In this document: one piece after another, positions 14,827-21,956 of the stretch
Position numbering within the stretch: position 1 is the first letter of the stretch
Layout: each line of letters opens with the position of its first letter
Assembly (NCBI GenBank): GCA_017405375.1
Contig: JAFRAO010000018.1
Coordinates: forward strand, 1 to 42,308
Origin: a bacterium
GTDB taxonomy: Bacteria; Cyanobacteriota; Vampirovibrionia; Gastranaerophilales; Gastranaerophilaceae
Reading direction: 5' to 3'
DNA length: 42,308 bases
The notes under the pieces: model-generated
What the model was told of the DNA's origin: nothing
Databases searched by the model: none
What the model saw: only the letters and a program-made list of their open reading frames with translations
Made by a program: the position numbers and the translations under genes

Positions 14827-15264
14827 TTATTTTTTTAACATAAAAGTTACCGGCCCGTCATTAATCAGCTCAATATCCATATTTGCGCCAAATTTTCCTG
14901 TTTTAACATTTACATTCAAGTCATTTATAAAGGTTACAAATGCTTCATATAATTTAGCCGCAATCTCAGGTTTTTCTGCATTATCGAAACTTGGTCTTGT
15001 ACCTTTTTTACAATCTGAGCATAATGTAAATTGTGATACTACAAGCACTTCCCCGGAAATATCTTTGATTGATTTGTTCATTTTTTCAAATTCATCCTCA
15101 AATATTCTCAGTCTAACGACTTTATCGGCAAGATATTTGCACTCTGATTCCGTATCGCCTTTTTCTATACCCAAAAAAATTAATATTCCATGTCCGATAT
15201 TTGAATATTCCCTATTTTCTATCGTAACAGATGCTCGCTTAACCCTTTGTATTAAACATTTCAT
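14827..15264 (-). CDS. dtd: D-aminoacyl-tRNA deacylase
   Basis: Hydrolyses D-amino acids wrongly attached to tRNA. 145 aa, the standard length. It starts MKCLIQRVKRASVTI and has both family motifs: VVSQFTLCSDCKKGTRPSF (with SQFTL) and NDGPVTFML (the GPVT motif of the chiral pocket). Its start lies inside the end of the upstream maf-like gene (26-nt overlap), so the two are translationally linked. Confidence 0.96.
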   Translation of the reverse strand: MKCLIQRVKRASVTIENREYSNIGHGILIFLGIEKGDTESECKYLADKVVRLRIFEDEFEKMNKSIKDISGEVLVVSQFTLCSDCKKGTRPSFDNAEKPEIAAKLYEAFVTFINDLNVNVKTGKFGANMDIELINDGPVTFMLKK

Positions 15265-17182
15265 TTAAGTTATCCTTCTCTTTTAATATTATTTCATCAA
15301 AATTTTTAAGCATATCCGAAACAGAATTTAGATAAATTTTCAATGTCTTATACACATCTAATGCCGAAGAATTCGTTTTTTGAAAATGTGCTTTCCTTAA
15401 TTCAGGTTCAACATTAATTTTAAACGGAGCCTGCAAATTTTTTACTAATTTACTTTTGTTACAATAAATTTCAGTAAAATCAATATATAGACAAGTTAAT
15501 TGTTTCAAAGAATTTATTAATTCTACATTATCAAAGTTATTTGTTAATGGATTCTTATCAATTTTATTAATTATTTTATCTTTTACACTTAAAAAACTGA
15601 TTGAAGATTTAATACAATCATGTTCAGCATTTAACTTGTTTAATATCTTTTTTATATCATATTTATAATTTATATTTAAATCAGGTATTTCTATTTTTTC
15701 CTTATTTTTTAATGCATCATTGAGCGAGATATTTTTAAACCCTTTTATATTTGCACCAACCAAAGAAGTATTGTATAAATTTAATTTATCCTTAAATTTT
15801 TGTGCAAAATTTTCAAACTGGATAATAAATGATGCATAGTCGACCGTTGTAGGTAATTTGTTACCTTTGATTCCGTCAACTGTTATTAAGTTATTTTTAA
15901 TCATGCTAAGTCTGATTTTTGCCGTTTTTAATTTTTCTTCTTCCGATACATCAGAATTCTCAGCAAATAACGCATCTTTTAATTTGTTAATATCCGTATC
16001 TATGATTATTTCATTTGTTTTTTGATTAACTTTATATTTTATAATATTCTGTTTAGACCCTGAAGTATAGCACTTGCCATCTATATATGCAAAATCTTGC
16101 CCCACAAGAATTATATCCTTACAGCCGAAAATTACTGCAGAATACATCGCCATATATGAAACTGTACCCAGCGATACCAAATTTGTAGAGTCTATGCCGT
16201 TTAATTCTGCCCATAAAGTATTTGCATAGTTAATATTGGATGGGTATGAAAAAATATTCTTGAAATTTGCATAATGCAATTCTGTATTTGAAATTGGTTC
16301 GATTATTAAATTGGAATTTTGTAAATCTAAATTTTCAATTTGAGATGTACAATTACACATATCCACGATTGTTACAAAATCAGGTGTTATGCCGTTTAAG
16401 CATAATGTTCTTACGGCATTTCCGACAGAAATTAATACAAATTTATCTCGATTCTGTTTAATTGTATCAATATTGTTATCTAAAGTCGGTCCGGCTGAAA
16501 CAATTACAGCAGTTTTATTTAAAAATACATCTTTTAATTCTGTTATAGGCTTTTCTTTAACAAGGTATTTAATATTGTTAAACAAGTTTTGAAATGAAAT
16601 TATTAATCTATTTTCAATATAATTGTTATCAATAATAATTCTACCCATTTCCCAATTTAATTTATAAGCAAACTCTTTTATATCTTGATTAAATAATTTG
16701 TTGTAGCTTGGCAAGAAAGAAATTGTTGTATTGGCGCCTTTCACAAACTGTCTATTGTACATACTTACAAAATTTGAATAATCAGAAAATATAAATACAT
16801 TTGGTTTTGACAATTCTTTTGAAAAATCTGCAACTTCCAAAGTTGCTGCAAGAATTTCAATATTTGGCTCATATAGCAATACAATTCCGAGAGAATTATT
16901 TGCAAATTGCTGGAATAAGTATCCAAGACCAAATCCATATACTACGTGTAACATTAATGAGTGATTATTTGTTTTCTCAAAAATTTGTTTAGCCTCATTT
17001 TCTGCTCCTTGCATATTATGAAGCATAAAATCGTTATACACCATATTTGGTTCTTGAACGACTGTTTCAGAAAAACTTATTCTATTTTTTAATTCTGAAA
17101 TTTTCAGTAATTTTTTACAAAGTTCAGGATTGTATTTAGATATACAATCAAGATTAGCATCTAAAATAGGATTATGTTGCAA
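15239..17182 (-). CDS. Maf-type motility accessory protein (DUF115 / 6-hydroxymethylpterin diphosphokinase-like)
   Basis: 647 aa. The central domain (~residues 205-400) has the DUF115 features: TAVIVSAGPTLDNNI, FVLISVGNAVRTL, DFVTIVDM and the late DIILVGQDFAY with IDGKCYTSG. Flagellar Maf proteins of this family are implicated in flagellin glycosylation in Campylobacter, Helicobacter and relatives; that role fits the flhB in this window but is inferred. Start is TTG at 17182, with AAGGGGG just upstream and inside the rlmN end; no other start gives a complete N-terminus. The N- and C-terminal parts are helical and unassigned. Middle gene of rlmN-maf-dtd, overlapping both neighbours. Confidence 0.75.
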   Translation of the reverse strand: MQHNPILDANLDCISKYNPELCKKLLKISELKNRISFSETVVQEPNMVYNDFMLHNMQGAENEAKQIFEKTNNHSLMLHVVYGFGLGYLFQQFANNSLGIVLLYEPNIEILAATLEVADFSKELSKPNVFIFSDYSNFVSMYNRQFVKGANTTISFLPSYNKLFNQDIKEFAYKLNWEMGRIIIDNNYIENRLIISFQNLFNNIKYLVKEKPITELKDVFLNKTAVIVSAGPTLDNNIDTIKQNRDKFVLISVGNAVRTLCLNGITPDFVTIVDMCNCTSQIENLDLQNSNLIIEPISNTELHYANFKNIFSYPSNINYANTLWAELNGIDSTNLVSLGTVSYMAMYSAVIFGCKDIILVGQDFAYIDGKCYTSGSKQNIIKYKVNQKTNEIIIDTDINKLKDALFAENSDVSEEEKLKTAKIRLSMIKNNLITVDGIKGNKLPTTVDYASFIIQFENFAQKFKDKLNLYNTSLVGANIKGFKNISLNDALKNKEKIEIPDLNINYKYDIKKILNKLNAEHDCIKSSISFLSVKDKIINKIDKNPLTNNFDNVELINSLKQLTCLYIDFTEIYCNKSKLVKNLQAPFKINVEPELRKAHFQKTNSSALDVYKTLKIYLNSVSDMLKNFDEIILKEKDNLNEMFNTKG

Positions 17183-18200
17183 TTTTCCCCCTTAGTTGTC
17201 CGCATGCAGCATCAATGTCAGCACCTCTTTCAAGTCTTACGGTTACTTTTTTGCCGGAATGCTCCAATATGTATTTAAATTTCATAATCGAACTTTTTGA
17301 CGGTTTTTTGTAATCATTTTCAACGACAGGATTATATGGAATTAAATTTATATTGCATTTTACTTTTTTTAAAAGCTCTGCTAAATTTTTTGCACATTCA
17401 AACGTATCAGTGATTTTATCAATAAGCAGATATTCTATTGTAATTCTGTTATTCGTAATCTTTATGTAATTTTGCAGTGCTGAAACCATTTCCGAAATAG
17501 AATATTTTTTATTAATAGGCATAATTTTATTTCTTATTTCGTCAGTTGGTGCATGTAATGACCATGCAAGTGTTGATTGAGAATTAGCAAGTGCAAACTT
17601 TTCAACATTTTTTGCAATTCCGCTGGTTGATACAGTAATTCGTCTTAAACTTATTTGACAGCAAGTGTTTAAAATATTAATCGCATCAAGAACATTATCT
17701 AAATTAAGTAAAGGTTCGCCTTGTCCCATAAAAACAACATTTGTAACTTTTAATCCGGTGTCCCTTTGTATTGTTAAAACCTGTTCAACAATTTCGGATG
17801 GTGTCAAATTTCTTACAAAACCGCTTTTACCTGTTGCGCAAAATGAACAATTAACGGCACAACCTACTTGAGAACTCACACATGCCGTTAAATTTGCCCT
17901 ATTATCGAATCTCATTAAAACTGTTTCTACGCATTGACCGTCAGCAAATTCGACTAAATATTTTATCGTACCGTCTTTACTTACCTGTTTTCGTTTGATT
18001 TTTGTATGTGTTACTGTTGCGATATTTTTTAGTTGTTCTCTGAATTTTAACGATAAATTTGTCATATCATCTATTGATGACACAGATTTTAAATAAACCC
18101 AATTTGAGATTTGTTGAGCTCTGTATTTAGAATCATCAATTTGTTTTGTTAAATTTTCAATTTCTTCAGGTTTTAGACCTGATAGAACAATTTTATCCAT
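17172..18200 (-). CDS. rlmN: Dual-specificity 23S rRNA A2503 / tRNA A37 C2-methyltransferase
   Basis: Radical-SAM enzyme methylating C2 of adenosine in 23S rRNA and some tRNAs. 342 aa. The [4Fe-4S] motif is CAVNCSFC in the centre of the N-terminal half. Both other mechanistic cysteines are visible: CVSSQ just before the cluster and DAACGQL near the C-terminus. MGQGEPLLN (the SAM-binding GEP motif) and SLHAP are present. First gene of an operon with maf and dtd. GGGGTGG precedes the ATG. Confidence 0.96.
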   Translation of the reverse strand: MDKIVLSGLKPEEIENLTKQIDDSKYRAQQISNWVYLKSVSSIDDMTNLSLKFREQLKNIATVTHTKIKRKQVSKDGTIKYLVEFADGQCVETVLMRFDNRANLTACVSSQVGCAVNCSFCATGKSGFVRNLTPSEIVEQVLTIQRDTGLKVTNVVFMGQGEPLLNLDNVLDAINILNTCCQISLRRITVSTSGIAKNVEKFALANSQSTLAWSLHAPTDEIRNKIMPINKKYSISEMVSALQNYIKITNNRITIEYLLIDKITDTFECAKNLAELLKKVKCNINLIPYNPVVENDYKKPSKSSIMKFKYILEHSGKKVTVRLERGADIDAACGQLRGKIAT

Positions 18201-18364
18201 ACCACCCCATGATTACATTTCATACGTTTAACATTTTACATTAATTTTCAAAAACATTTAAATTTTTTATAAAAATTAATAATTATGTTTTAGATAAAAA
18301 ATCACTGCTTTCACCCCAGCAAGGCTTTATTCCTTAGGTTAAAAATCAATTTAAATAGGTTCCA

Positions 18365-18502
18365 TTGTCTGAATTCGGATTAAATATAGATTTTATAGAA
18401 AATAAGAAGCGAGATGAATTGATTAAAGAAATTTATCTTTCCAGTGCAAAAGAAATTAATGCATATTTTGATATGATTCAAATAATTAAAAAGTTAAAAT
18501 AA
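18365..18502 (+). pseudogene. Possible gene remnant (46 codons)
   Basis: A short open frame from a TTG after an in-frame stop (TAG at 18356-18358), ending KKLK. The composition (helical, Glu/Lys/Ile-rich, KEIYLSSAKEINAYFDMI) looks protein-like, but there is no ribosome site or usable upstream start. It probably is the tail of a decayed gene in this plastic stretch. The rest of the 397-nt gap 18201-18597 contains only AT-rich sequence and the repeat word at 18521-18541. Confidence 0.3.
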
Positions 18503-18520
18503 TATTGCCAACATTATTAT

Positions 18521-18541
18521 ATTTAGCCTCTGCTCGTTCGC
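18521..18541. repeat. Dispersed word shared with the tRNA-Gln-adjacent repeats
   Basis: GCCTCTGCTCGTTCGCGCT occurs here and, with the same flanking order, at about 20259-20277 inside the tandem repeats. A 19-nt GC-rich match in an AT-rich background marks a dispersed element. Confidence 0.5.
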
Positions 18542-18597
18542 GCTTAAATAAAAAAGACAAATTTGATTTTATATTAATGATTTCACCTACAAAAGAA

Positions 18598-18939
18598 TCA
18601 ACATTTTTTATACCAAACCTCAAAATTATTAATCAAATTTTTTAATTTTTCATAATCACCATCAAAATTTATACACCTGTCATCTATTATTAAATACGCC
18701 GGTTCTTTTACATTTGTAACGTTTTCAACGTAATCATCAAGTCCATTTTCAATAATCCATTTTGATGCAATTAAAGAATTTCTTGTTGTAAAAATAACAA
18801 TTTTATAATCTTCCGACAGTTCTTTTATTAACTTATATGCACCATCTCTAATCGGAGGAATATATGTTTTATCATATTTTCCGTCATAAGTATTTAGTAC
18901 ACCGTCTAAATCAAATAATATTGTTTTTTTAATCATCAT
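18598..18939 (-). CDS. Small HAD-superfamily hydrolase
   Basis: 113 aa with HAD motif I (FDLDGVLNT, nucleophile Asp), motif II TTR after IVIF, and motif IV IIDDRCINFDGD. A compact, capless HAD of the kind often found on phages or with mobile genes; the substrate is unknown. It is divergent from the XRE regulator at 19008, with a 68-nt intergenic region holding a perfect palindrome and TATAAT. A truncated copy of this gene lies at 19466-19579 with the same divergent partner arrangement. Confidence 0.75.
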   Translation of the reverse strand: MMIKKTILFDLDGVLNTYDGKYDKTYIPPIRDGAYKLIKELSEDYKIVIFTTRNSLIASKWIIENGLDDYVENVTNVKEPAYLIIDDRCINFDGDYEKLKNLINNFEVWYKKC

Positions 18940-18958
18940 AATAATACCTAATTAAATT

Positions 18959-18979
18959 GGAATGTCATTCCTGTATAAT
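18959..18979 (+). promoter_or_regulatory. Palindromic operator and -10 box between HAD and XRE genes
   Basis: GGAATG-T-CATTCC (18959-18971) is a perfect 13-bp palindrome, and a perfect TATAAT (18974-18979) starts two bases later, so a bound protein would block the promoter. The obvious candidate is the XRE protein encoded 29 nt downstream (autorepression). No clear -35 box, as the palindrome occupies the spacer. Confidence 0.6.
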
Positions 18980-19007
18980 ATGGCACTAATTTATCATAAT
19001 ATGGAAT

Positions 19008-19214
19008 ATGAGTCAAGAAATTAGGAATAGAATTGCTATAAAAGTGCAAGAATTAAGGACATCAAAGAAACTTAAAAAAGAAGAATTGTCCTTGTTACTC
19101 GGTTTTGACAACTCATATATTTCAAAACTTGAAAAATGTAATATTAATATTACTATTGATAAACTTAGTAAGATAGCAAAATATTTTGAAGTTGATATAA
19201 AAGAATTATTATAA
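19008..19214 (+). CDS. XRE-family HTH regulator 1
   Basis: 68 aa, almost entirely one Cro/C1-type helix-turn-helix: helix 2-turn-helix 3 is KKEELSLLLGFDNSYISKLEKC, followed by the typical last helices (TIDKLSKIAKYFEVDIKELL). Small repressors like this usually bind palindromes as dimers. It probably recognises GGAATGTCATTCC upstream. Followed after 15 nt by a second regulator, likely one transcript. Confidence 0.85.
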   Translation: MSQEIRNRIAIKVQELRTSKKLKKEELSLLLGFDNSYISKLEKCNINITIDKLSKIAKYFEVDIKELL

Positions 19215-19229
19215 CAATAAAATTAAAAT

Positions 19230-19448
19230 ATGGCAAATAGCACGAGTGAAATTTTTAGAAATAACCTAAAATTCTACAGAAATAAGCAAGGATACACGCA
19301 AGAAGAACTTAGCGAAATCTGTGATATTAGTACAGATTACTTATCGCAAATTGAAAGAGGTAAACGAACGCCCGGTTTTAAAAGGTTGGAGTTAATAGCA
19401 AAAGCACTTAATATTGATGTTTATAAATTATATATGCCTTTAAACTAA
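19230..19448 (+). CDS. XRE-family HTH regulator 2
   Basis: 72 aa with the most canonical motif of the three: QEELSEICDISTDYLSQIERGKRTP, then LIAKALNIDVYKLYMP. It starts 15 nt after regulator 1 and has no promoter of its own that I can see. Immediately downstream is the truncated HAD copy on the other strand. Confidence 0.85.
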   Translation: MANSTSEIFRNNLKFYRNKQGYTQEELSEICDISTDYLSQIERGKRTPGFKRLELIAKALNIDVYKLYMPLN

Positions 19449-19465
19449 ATCCCATTTTTTAATTT

Positions 19466-19579
19466 CTAATAATCACCATCTCTAATCGGTGGAATATATG
19501 TTTTATCATATTTTCCGTCATAAGTATTTAGTACACCATCTAAGTCGAATAAGATTGTTTTTTTAAATTTATCTGCCAT
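19466..19579 (-). pseudogene. Internally deleted copy of the HAD hydrolase gene
   Basis: 37 codons: MADKF, then KKTILFDLDGVLNTYDG through IPPIRDG nearly identical to the N-terminus of the gene at 18598-18939, then DY and a stop. The DY and the sequence beyond it match the C-terminal GDYEKLKN region of the intact gene (GAA has become TAG). In the intact gene the two joined points are both CACCATC (18657-18663 and 18840-18846), exactly 183 bp apart, so an in-frame deletion between 7-bp direct repeats explains the structure. Confidence 0.85.
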
Positions 19580-19594
19580 ATTTACCTCTATTTA

Positions 19595-19636
19595 TATAAT
19601 AGCACAAGCCCCACTTGTGGACAAGTCTGACTTGTG
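19595..19636 (+). promoter_or_regulatory. Promoter and paired inverted-repeat operator of XRE regulator 3
   Basis: TATAAT (19595-19600) is followed by CACAAG-N5-CTTGTG (19603-19608/19614-19619) and then ACAAG-N5-CTTGT (19621-19625/19631-19635), two near-identical palindromes 17 nt apart, before the ATG at 19653. The layout (TATAAT then palindrome) mirrors the first module, but the operator sequence is entirely different. Confidence 0.65.
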
Positions 19637-19652
19637 AAACGAAAATATTAGT

Positions 19653-19871
19653 ATGGTTCAAGAGTTTAGAAAAAATTTAGGTAAAAGAATTAAACAAATT
19701 CGCGAAAGTAAAAACCTTTCAAGAGAAGATGTTGCATTTGCTTGTAATTTCTCAGGCTCGTACATGGGTATGATTGAAAGAGCAGAATACGATTTTAAAA
19801 TTTCTAAACTCTATAATATTGCTAAAGCACTAGATGTCGAAATCTGTGAATTGTTTGATTTTAAAAAATAA
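19653..19871 (+). CDS. XRE-family HTH regulator 3
   Basis: 72 aa, one Cro/C1 HTH (REDVAFACNFSGSYMGMIERAEY, then KLYNIAKALDVEICELFDF). It takes the place of regulator 1 in the duplicated module: divergent from the truncated HAD gene with a palindromic operator between. Sequence identity with regulators 1 and 2 is low by eye, so binding specificity has diverged along with the operator. Confidence 0.85.
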   Translation: MVQEFRKNLGKRIKQIRESKNLSREDVAFACNFSGSYMGMIERAEYDFKISKLYNIAKALDVEICELFDFKK

Positions 19872-20141
19872 AATACCTCTTTAATTATTAACAGTTCATA
19901 TACTCACTCGCGGTTAACTTTGTAGTTTTTCTACATCTTTTCATCCCAAAAAATTAAACCCACCGATTGCTCGATTAGTTTAAATGGCTGGGATGGAAGG
20001 ACTTCTTGCTCACTCGCGTTTAACGGCAATTACGTGTTTTGCTTTCTGTGCTTTCGCACTTTCAGCAAAAGCACTCCAGCCTGAGCTCGTTCGCGCTCGA
20101 ACCAAAACAAACCTATCGGTTTGTGGTTCTCGTCCATCCAT

Positions 20142-20165
20142 AAAAAAAGACCCTTTCAGGTCTTT
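20142..20165 (-). terminator. Duplicate terminator in the upstream repeat unit
   Basis: Stem AAAGACC/GGTCTTT with a T-run on the minus strand, the same as the functional copy at 20322-20345 but perfectly paired. It is part of the tandem repeat. Confidence 0.6.
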
Positions 20166-20321
20166 AAAATCTGGGATGGAAGGACTTCTTGCTCACTCGC
20201 GTTTAACGGCTATTCCAAGTTTTGATTTCGTGATTCCATCACTCAACAAAACTTTCCAGCCTCTGCTCGTTCGCGCTCGAACCAAGACAAACCTAACGGT
20301 TTGTGGTTCTCGTCCATCCAT

Positions 20322-20345
20322 AAAAAAAGACCCTTTCAGGCCTTT
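20322..20345 (-). terminator. Terminator of tRNA-Gln
   Basis: On the minus strand AAAGGCC-TGAAAG-GGTCTTT followed by TTTT (20325-20322). Stem of 7 bp with one G:T pair, starting 6 nt past the tRNA 3' end. Confidence 0.7.
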
Positions 20346-20350
20346 AAAAT

Positions 20351-20423
20351 CTGGGATGGAAGGACTCGAACCTCCGAAATGCCTGGACCAAAACCAGGTG
20401 CCTTACCACTTGGCGACATCCCA
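20351..20423 (-). tRNA. trnQ: tRNA-Gln (anticodon TTG)
   Basis: 73-nt cloverleaf on the minus strand. Acceptor TGGGATG pairs with CATCCCA, discriminator G. The anticodon stem is CCTGG/CCAGG with loop TTTTGGT, giving anticodon TTG. The T arm is GGAGGTTCGAGTCCTTCC. CCA is not encoded. Downstream of a small orf and cca on the same strand. Confidence 0.93.
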
Positions 20424-20494
20424 ATGCTATACCTCAATTTTAATTGCTATAAAATTATTTGTCAAGACTTTATTTTTATTTTGTAAAATAATGC

Positions 20495-20740
20495 CTAAAT
20501 AACATCCTCTTCAGGACTGTCATAAAACGGTGGTCTTATATTCCTTAAATCAGCTACACTCTCTACCGCTGTAGAATATACGGTATAGTCATTGTCAGGA
20601 GCAAAATAACTACGCAAAAACTCCCTGTTTTTTATCTTCTCACTACAAGTGTATGAGCAAATCCTATTGCTCAAATGCCCTGCAAATATGCGTTGCTTTA
20701 ATGACAACTTGTAGTCCTTCAAGTTTTTTATTATATCCAT
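20495..20740 (-). CDS. Hypothetical protein, 81 aa
   Basis: Starts MDIIKNLKDYKLS at ATG 20740 (an in-frame GTG lies two codons upstream). No recognised domain: a basic N-terminal half with two cysteines close together (CSYTC) and an acidic C-terminus (YDSPEEDVI). Lies 57 nt after cca on the same strand and before tRNA-Gln. No clear ribosome site. Coding status is plausible, not certain. Confidence 0.45.
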   Translation of the reverse strand: MDIIKNLKDYKLSLKQRIFAGHLSNRICSYTCSEKIKNREFLRSYFAPDNDYTVYSTAVESVADLRNIRPPFYDSPEEDVI

Positions 20741-20803
20741 ATTCACATGATAACTCTTGTTTCTATCCTTTTAAACCCATGATTTCAATAGTTTTACAAA
20801 TAG

Positions 20804-21904
20804 TTACATGAATTTCTTCGCAATCGTTATCTCTTCCTCATAACTAATATCCGGATTATCAATTTTTACCTGCATTACATGGTTTAAACACTCAGATATT
20901 TTTGCAGACGGACTATACCCTAATTCTATCAAATCCCTGCCCCTTATTGAAAGTTTTATATCTCTCAATTTATCTAAATATCTTTTTACAACTTCTCTAT
21001 TTTTTGTAATTCCATACATTAAAACCGATTCTATATCCACATTTTTAAATGCATTGTAAATGTCTATATCTTTTACAAGATTTATCTTATATAACTTTTT
21101 ATATCCGTCTAAAATCCTTCCCTCAGCTTTCGTCAACGCTAAATTGTTCAAATCAAATCCACATAAATATATTAACCAGATATTATCTATCTCGTTTAAA
21201 TATGGTTTTATAAATTCTTCAACATTACATATATATGAAACATATTCATTCAAAGAAAGAAGTTTATAAATTCCTTGATTAACAAATTTTTCTAAAACTT
21301 CCTCTTTATTTATGTTAAACGCATCCATTAACTCATCTTTTAATCTTTTATAAGACATTGTATAATTTATATTTGATAAGTATTCATCTTGAAGTTTCCT
21401 CGTTTTTTCTTCAAGCTCAAAACCAAAACGTACAGAAAATTTTAACCCTCTCACTATCCTTGTAGGATCATCAATAAAACTTTCATCATACAATACTCTG
21501 AGTTTTTTGTTTTTTAAATCCTCTAACCCGCCAACATAATCAACTATTTCTCCGGTTTTACAATTCTTTGCTATTGCATTGACTGTAAAATCACGTCTTA
21601 AAACATCTTCTCTTAAATCACAACCAATTTTATTAACCAAAGGTAAACCGCCTTTTTGCGGATATGATTCTGTTCTCGTTGATGTTATATCAATCGTTTT
21701 ATCATCAATTTCAACATGCACAGAGCCAAATTCTTCATTCACTTGTTTAATCTTACAAAAATCTAAAGATTTAACAAATTCAATGGCATTTCCTACATAA
21801 GTTAAATCCACATCGAAACTTTTTTCCCCAAGTAATTCATCCCTGACAACTCCGCCTACAAAAAAAAGTTTATCTGATTTTTCATATAAATTAATGATGC
21901 TCAT
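20804..21904 (-). CDS. cca: CCA tRNA nucleotidyltransferase / poly(A) polymerase family
   Basis: Adds or repairs the 3' CCA of tRNAs; both tRNAs in this window lack an encoded CCA. 366 aa class II nucleotidyltransferase: nucleotide-binding FFVGGVVRDELLG, metal-binding FDVDLTYVG (DxD), then RRDFTVNAIA and IDDPTRIVRGLKFSVRFGF. The C-terminal half is helical and diverged. It could be a specialised A-adding or CC-adding enzyme of the same family; residues alone do not decide. Divergent from the SF1 helicase gene with a 52-nt gap. Confidence 0.93.
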   Translation of the reverse strand: MSIINLYEKSDKLFFVGGVVRDELLGEKSFDVDLTYVGNAIEFVKSLDFCKIKQVNEEFGSVHVEIDDKTIDITSTRTESYPQKGGLPLVNKIGCDLREDVLRRDFTVNAIAKNCKTGEIVDYVGGLEDLKNKKLRVLYDESFIDDPTRIVRGLKFSVRFGFELEEKTRKLQDEYLSNINYTMSYKRLKDELMDAFNINKEEVLEKFVNQGIYKLLSLNEYVSYICNVEEFIKPYLNEIDNIWLIYLCGFDLNNLALTKAEGRILDGYKKLYKINLVKDIDIYNAFKNVDIESVLMYGITKNREVVKRYLDKLRDIKLSIRGRDLIELGYSPSAKISECLNHVMQVKIDNPDISYEEEITIAKKFM

Positions 21905-21956
21905 AGCTGTATTCTAACGTAAAATAGTATGATTAGCAAATAAAAAGGGTATTTTT

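Larger units (their letters stand above)
19988..20350. repeat. Two tandem ~180-bp repeats derived from the tRNA-Gln 3' end
   Basis: Units 19988-20170 (183 bp) and 20171-20350 (180 bp) share both ends almost exactly while ~55 bp in the middle differ. Each begins CTGGGATGGAAGGACT, the same 16 nt that form the 3' end (reverse complement) of the tRNA-Gln at 20351. Each then has CTCACTCGCGTTTAACGG, GCTCGTTCGCGCTCGAACC, an AACAAACC-GGTTTGT hairpin, GGTTCTCGTCCATCC (an inverted, imperfect tRNA T-arm) and a terminator. The array thus looks like tRNA pieces plus terminator, duplicated. Apparent open frames across it are spurious. The preceding ~115 nt (19872-19987) hold only the related word CACTCGCGGTTAAC and AT-rich sequence. 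Confidence 0.75.

Noticed and set aside
19872..20350. CRISPR-like array
   Set aside because: Only two units of ~180 bp with tRNA homology; no short regular direct repeats with spacers and no cas genes.
18201..20350. An integrated prophage or genomic island at tRNA-Gln
   Set aside because: XRE genes, a HAD gene and tRNA-end repeats fit an integration site, but there is no integrase, structural gene or clear outer att pair; only remnants can be claimed.
19984..20502. A 172-codon open frame across the tandem repeats and tRNA-Gln
   Set aside because: It repeats the same peptide twice because it reads tandem DNA repeats and then the antisense of a tRNA gene; no ribosome site. It is a structural-RNA artefact.
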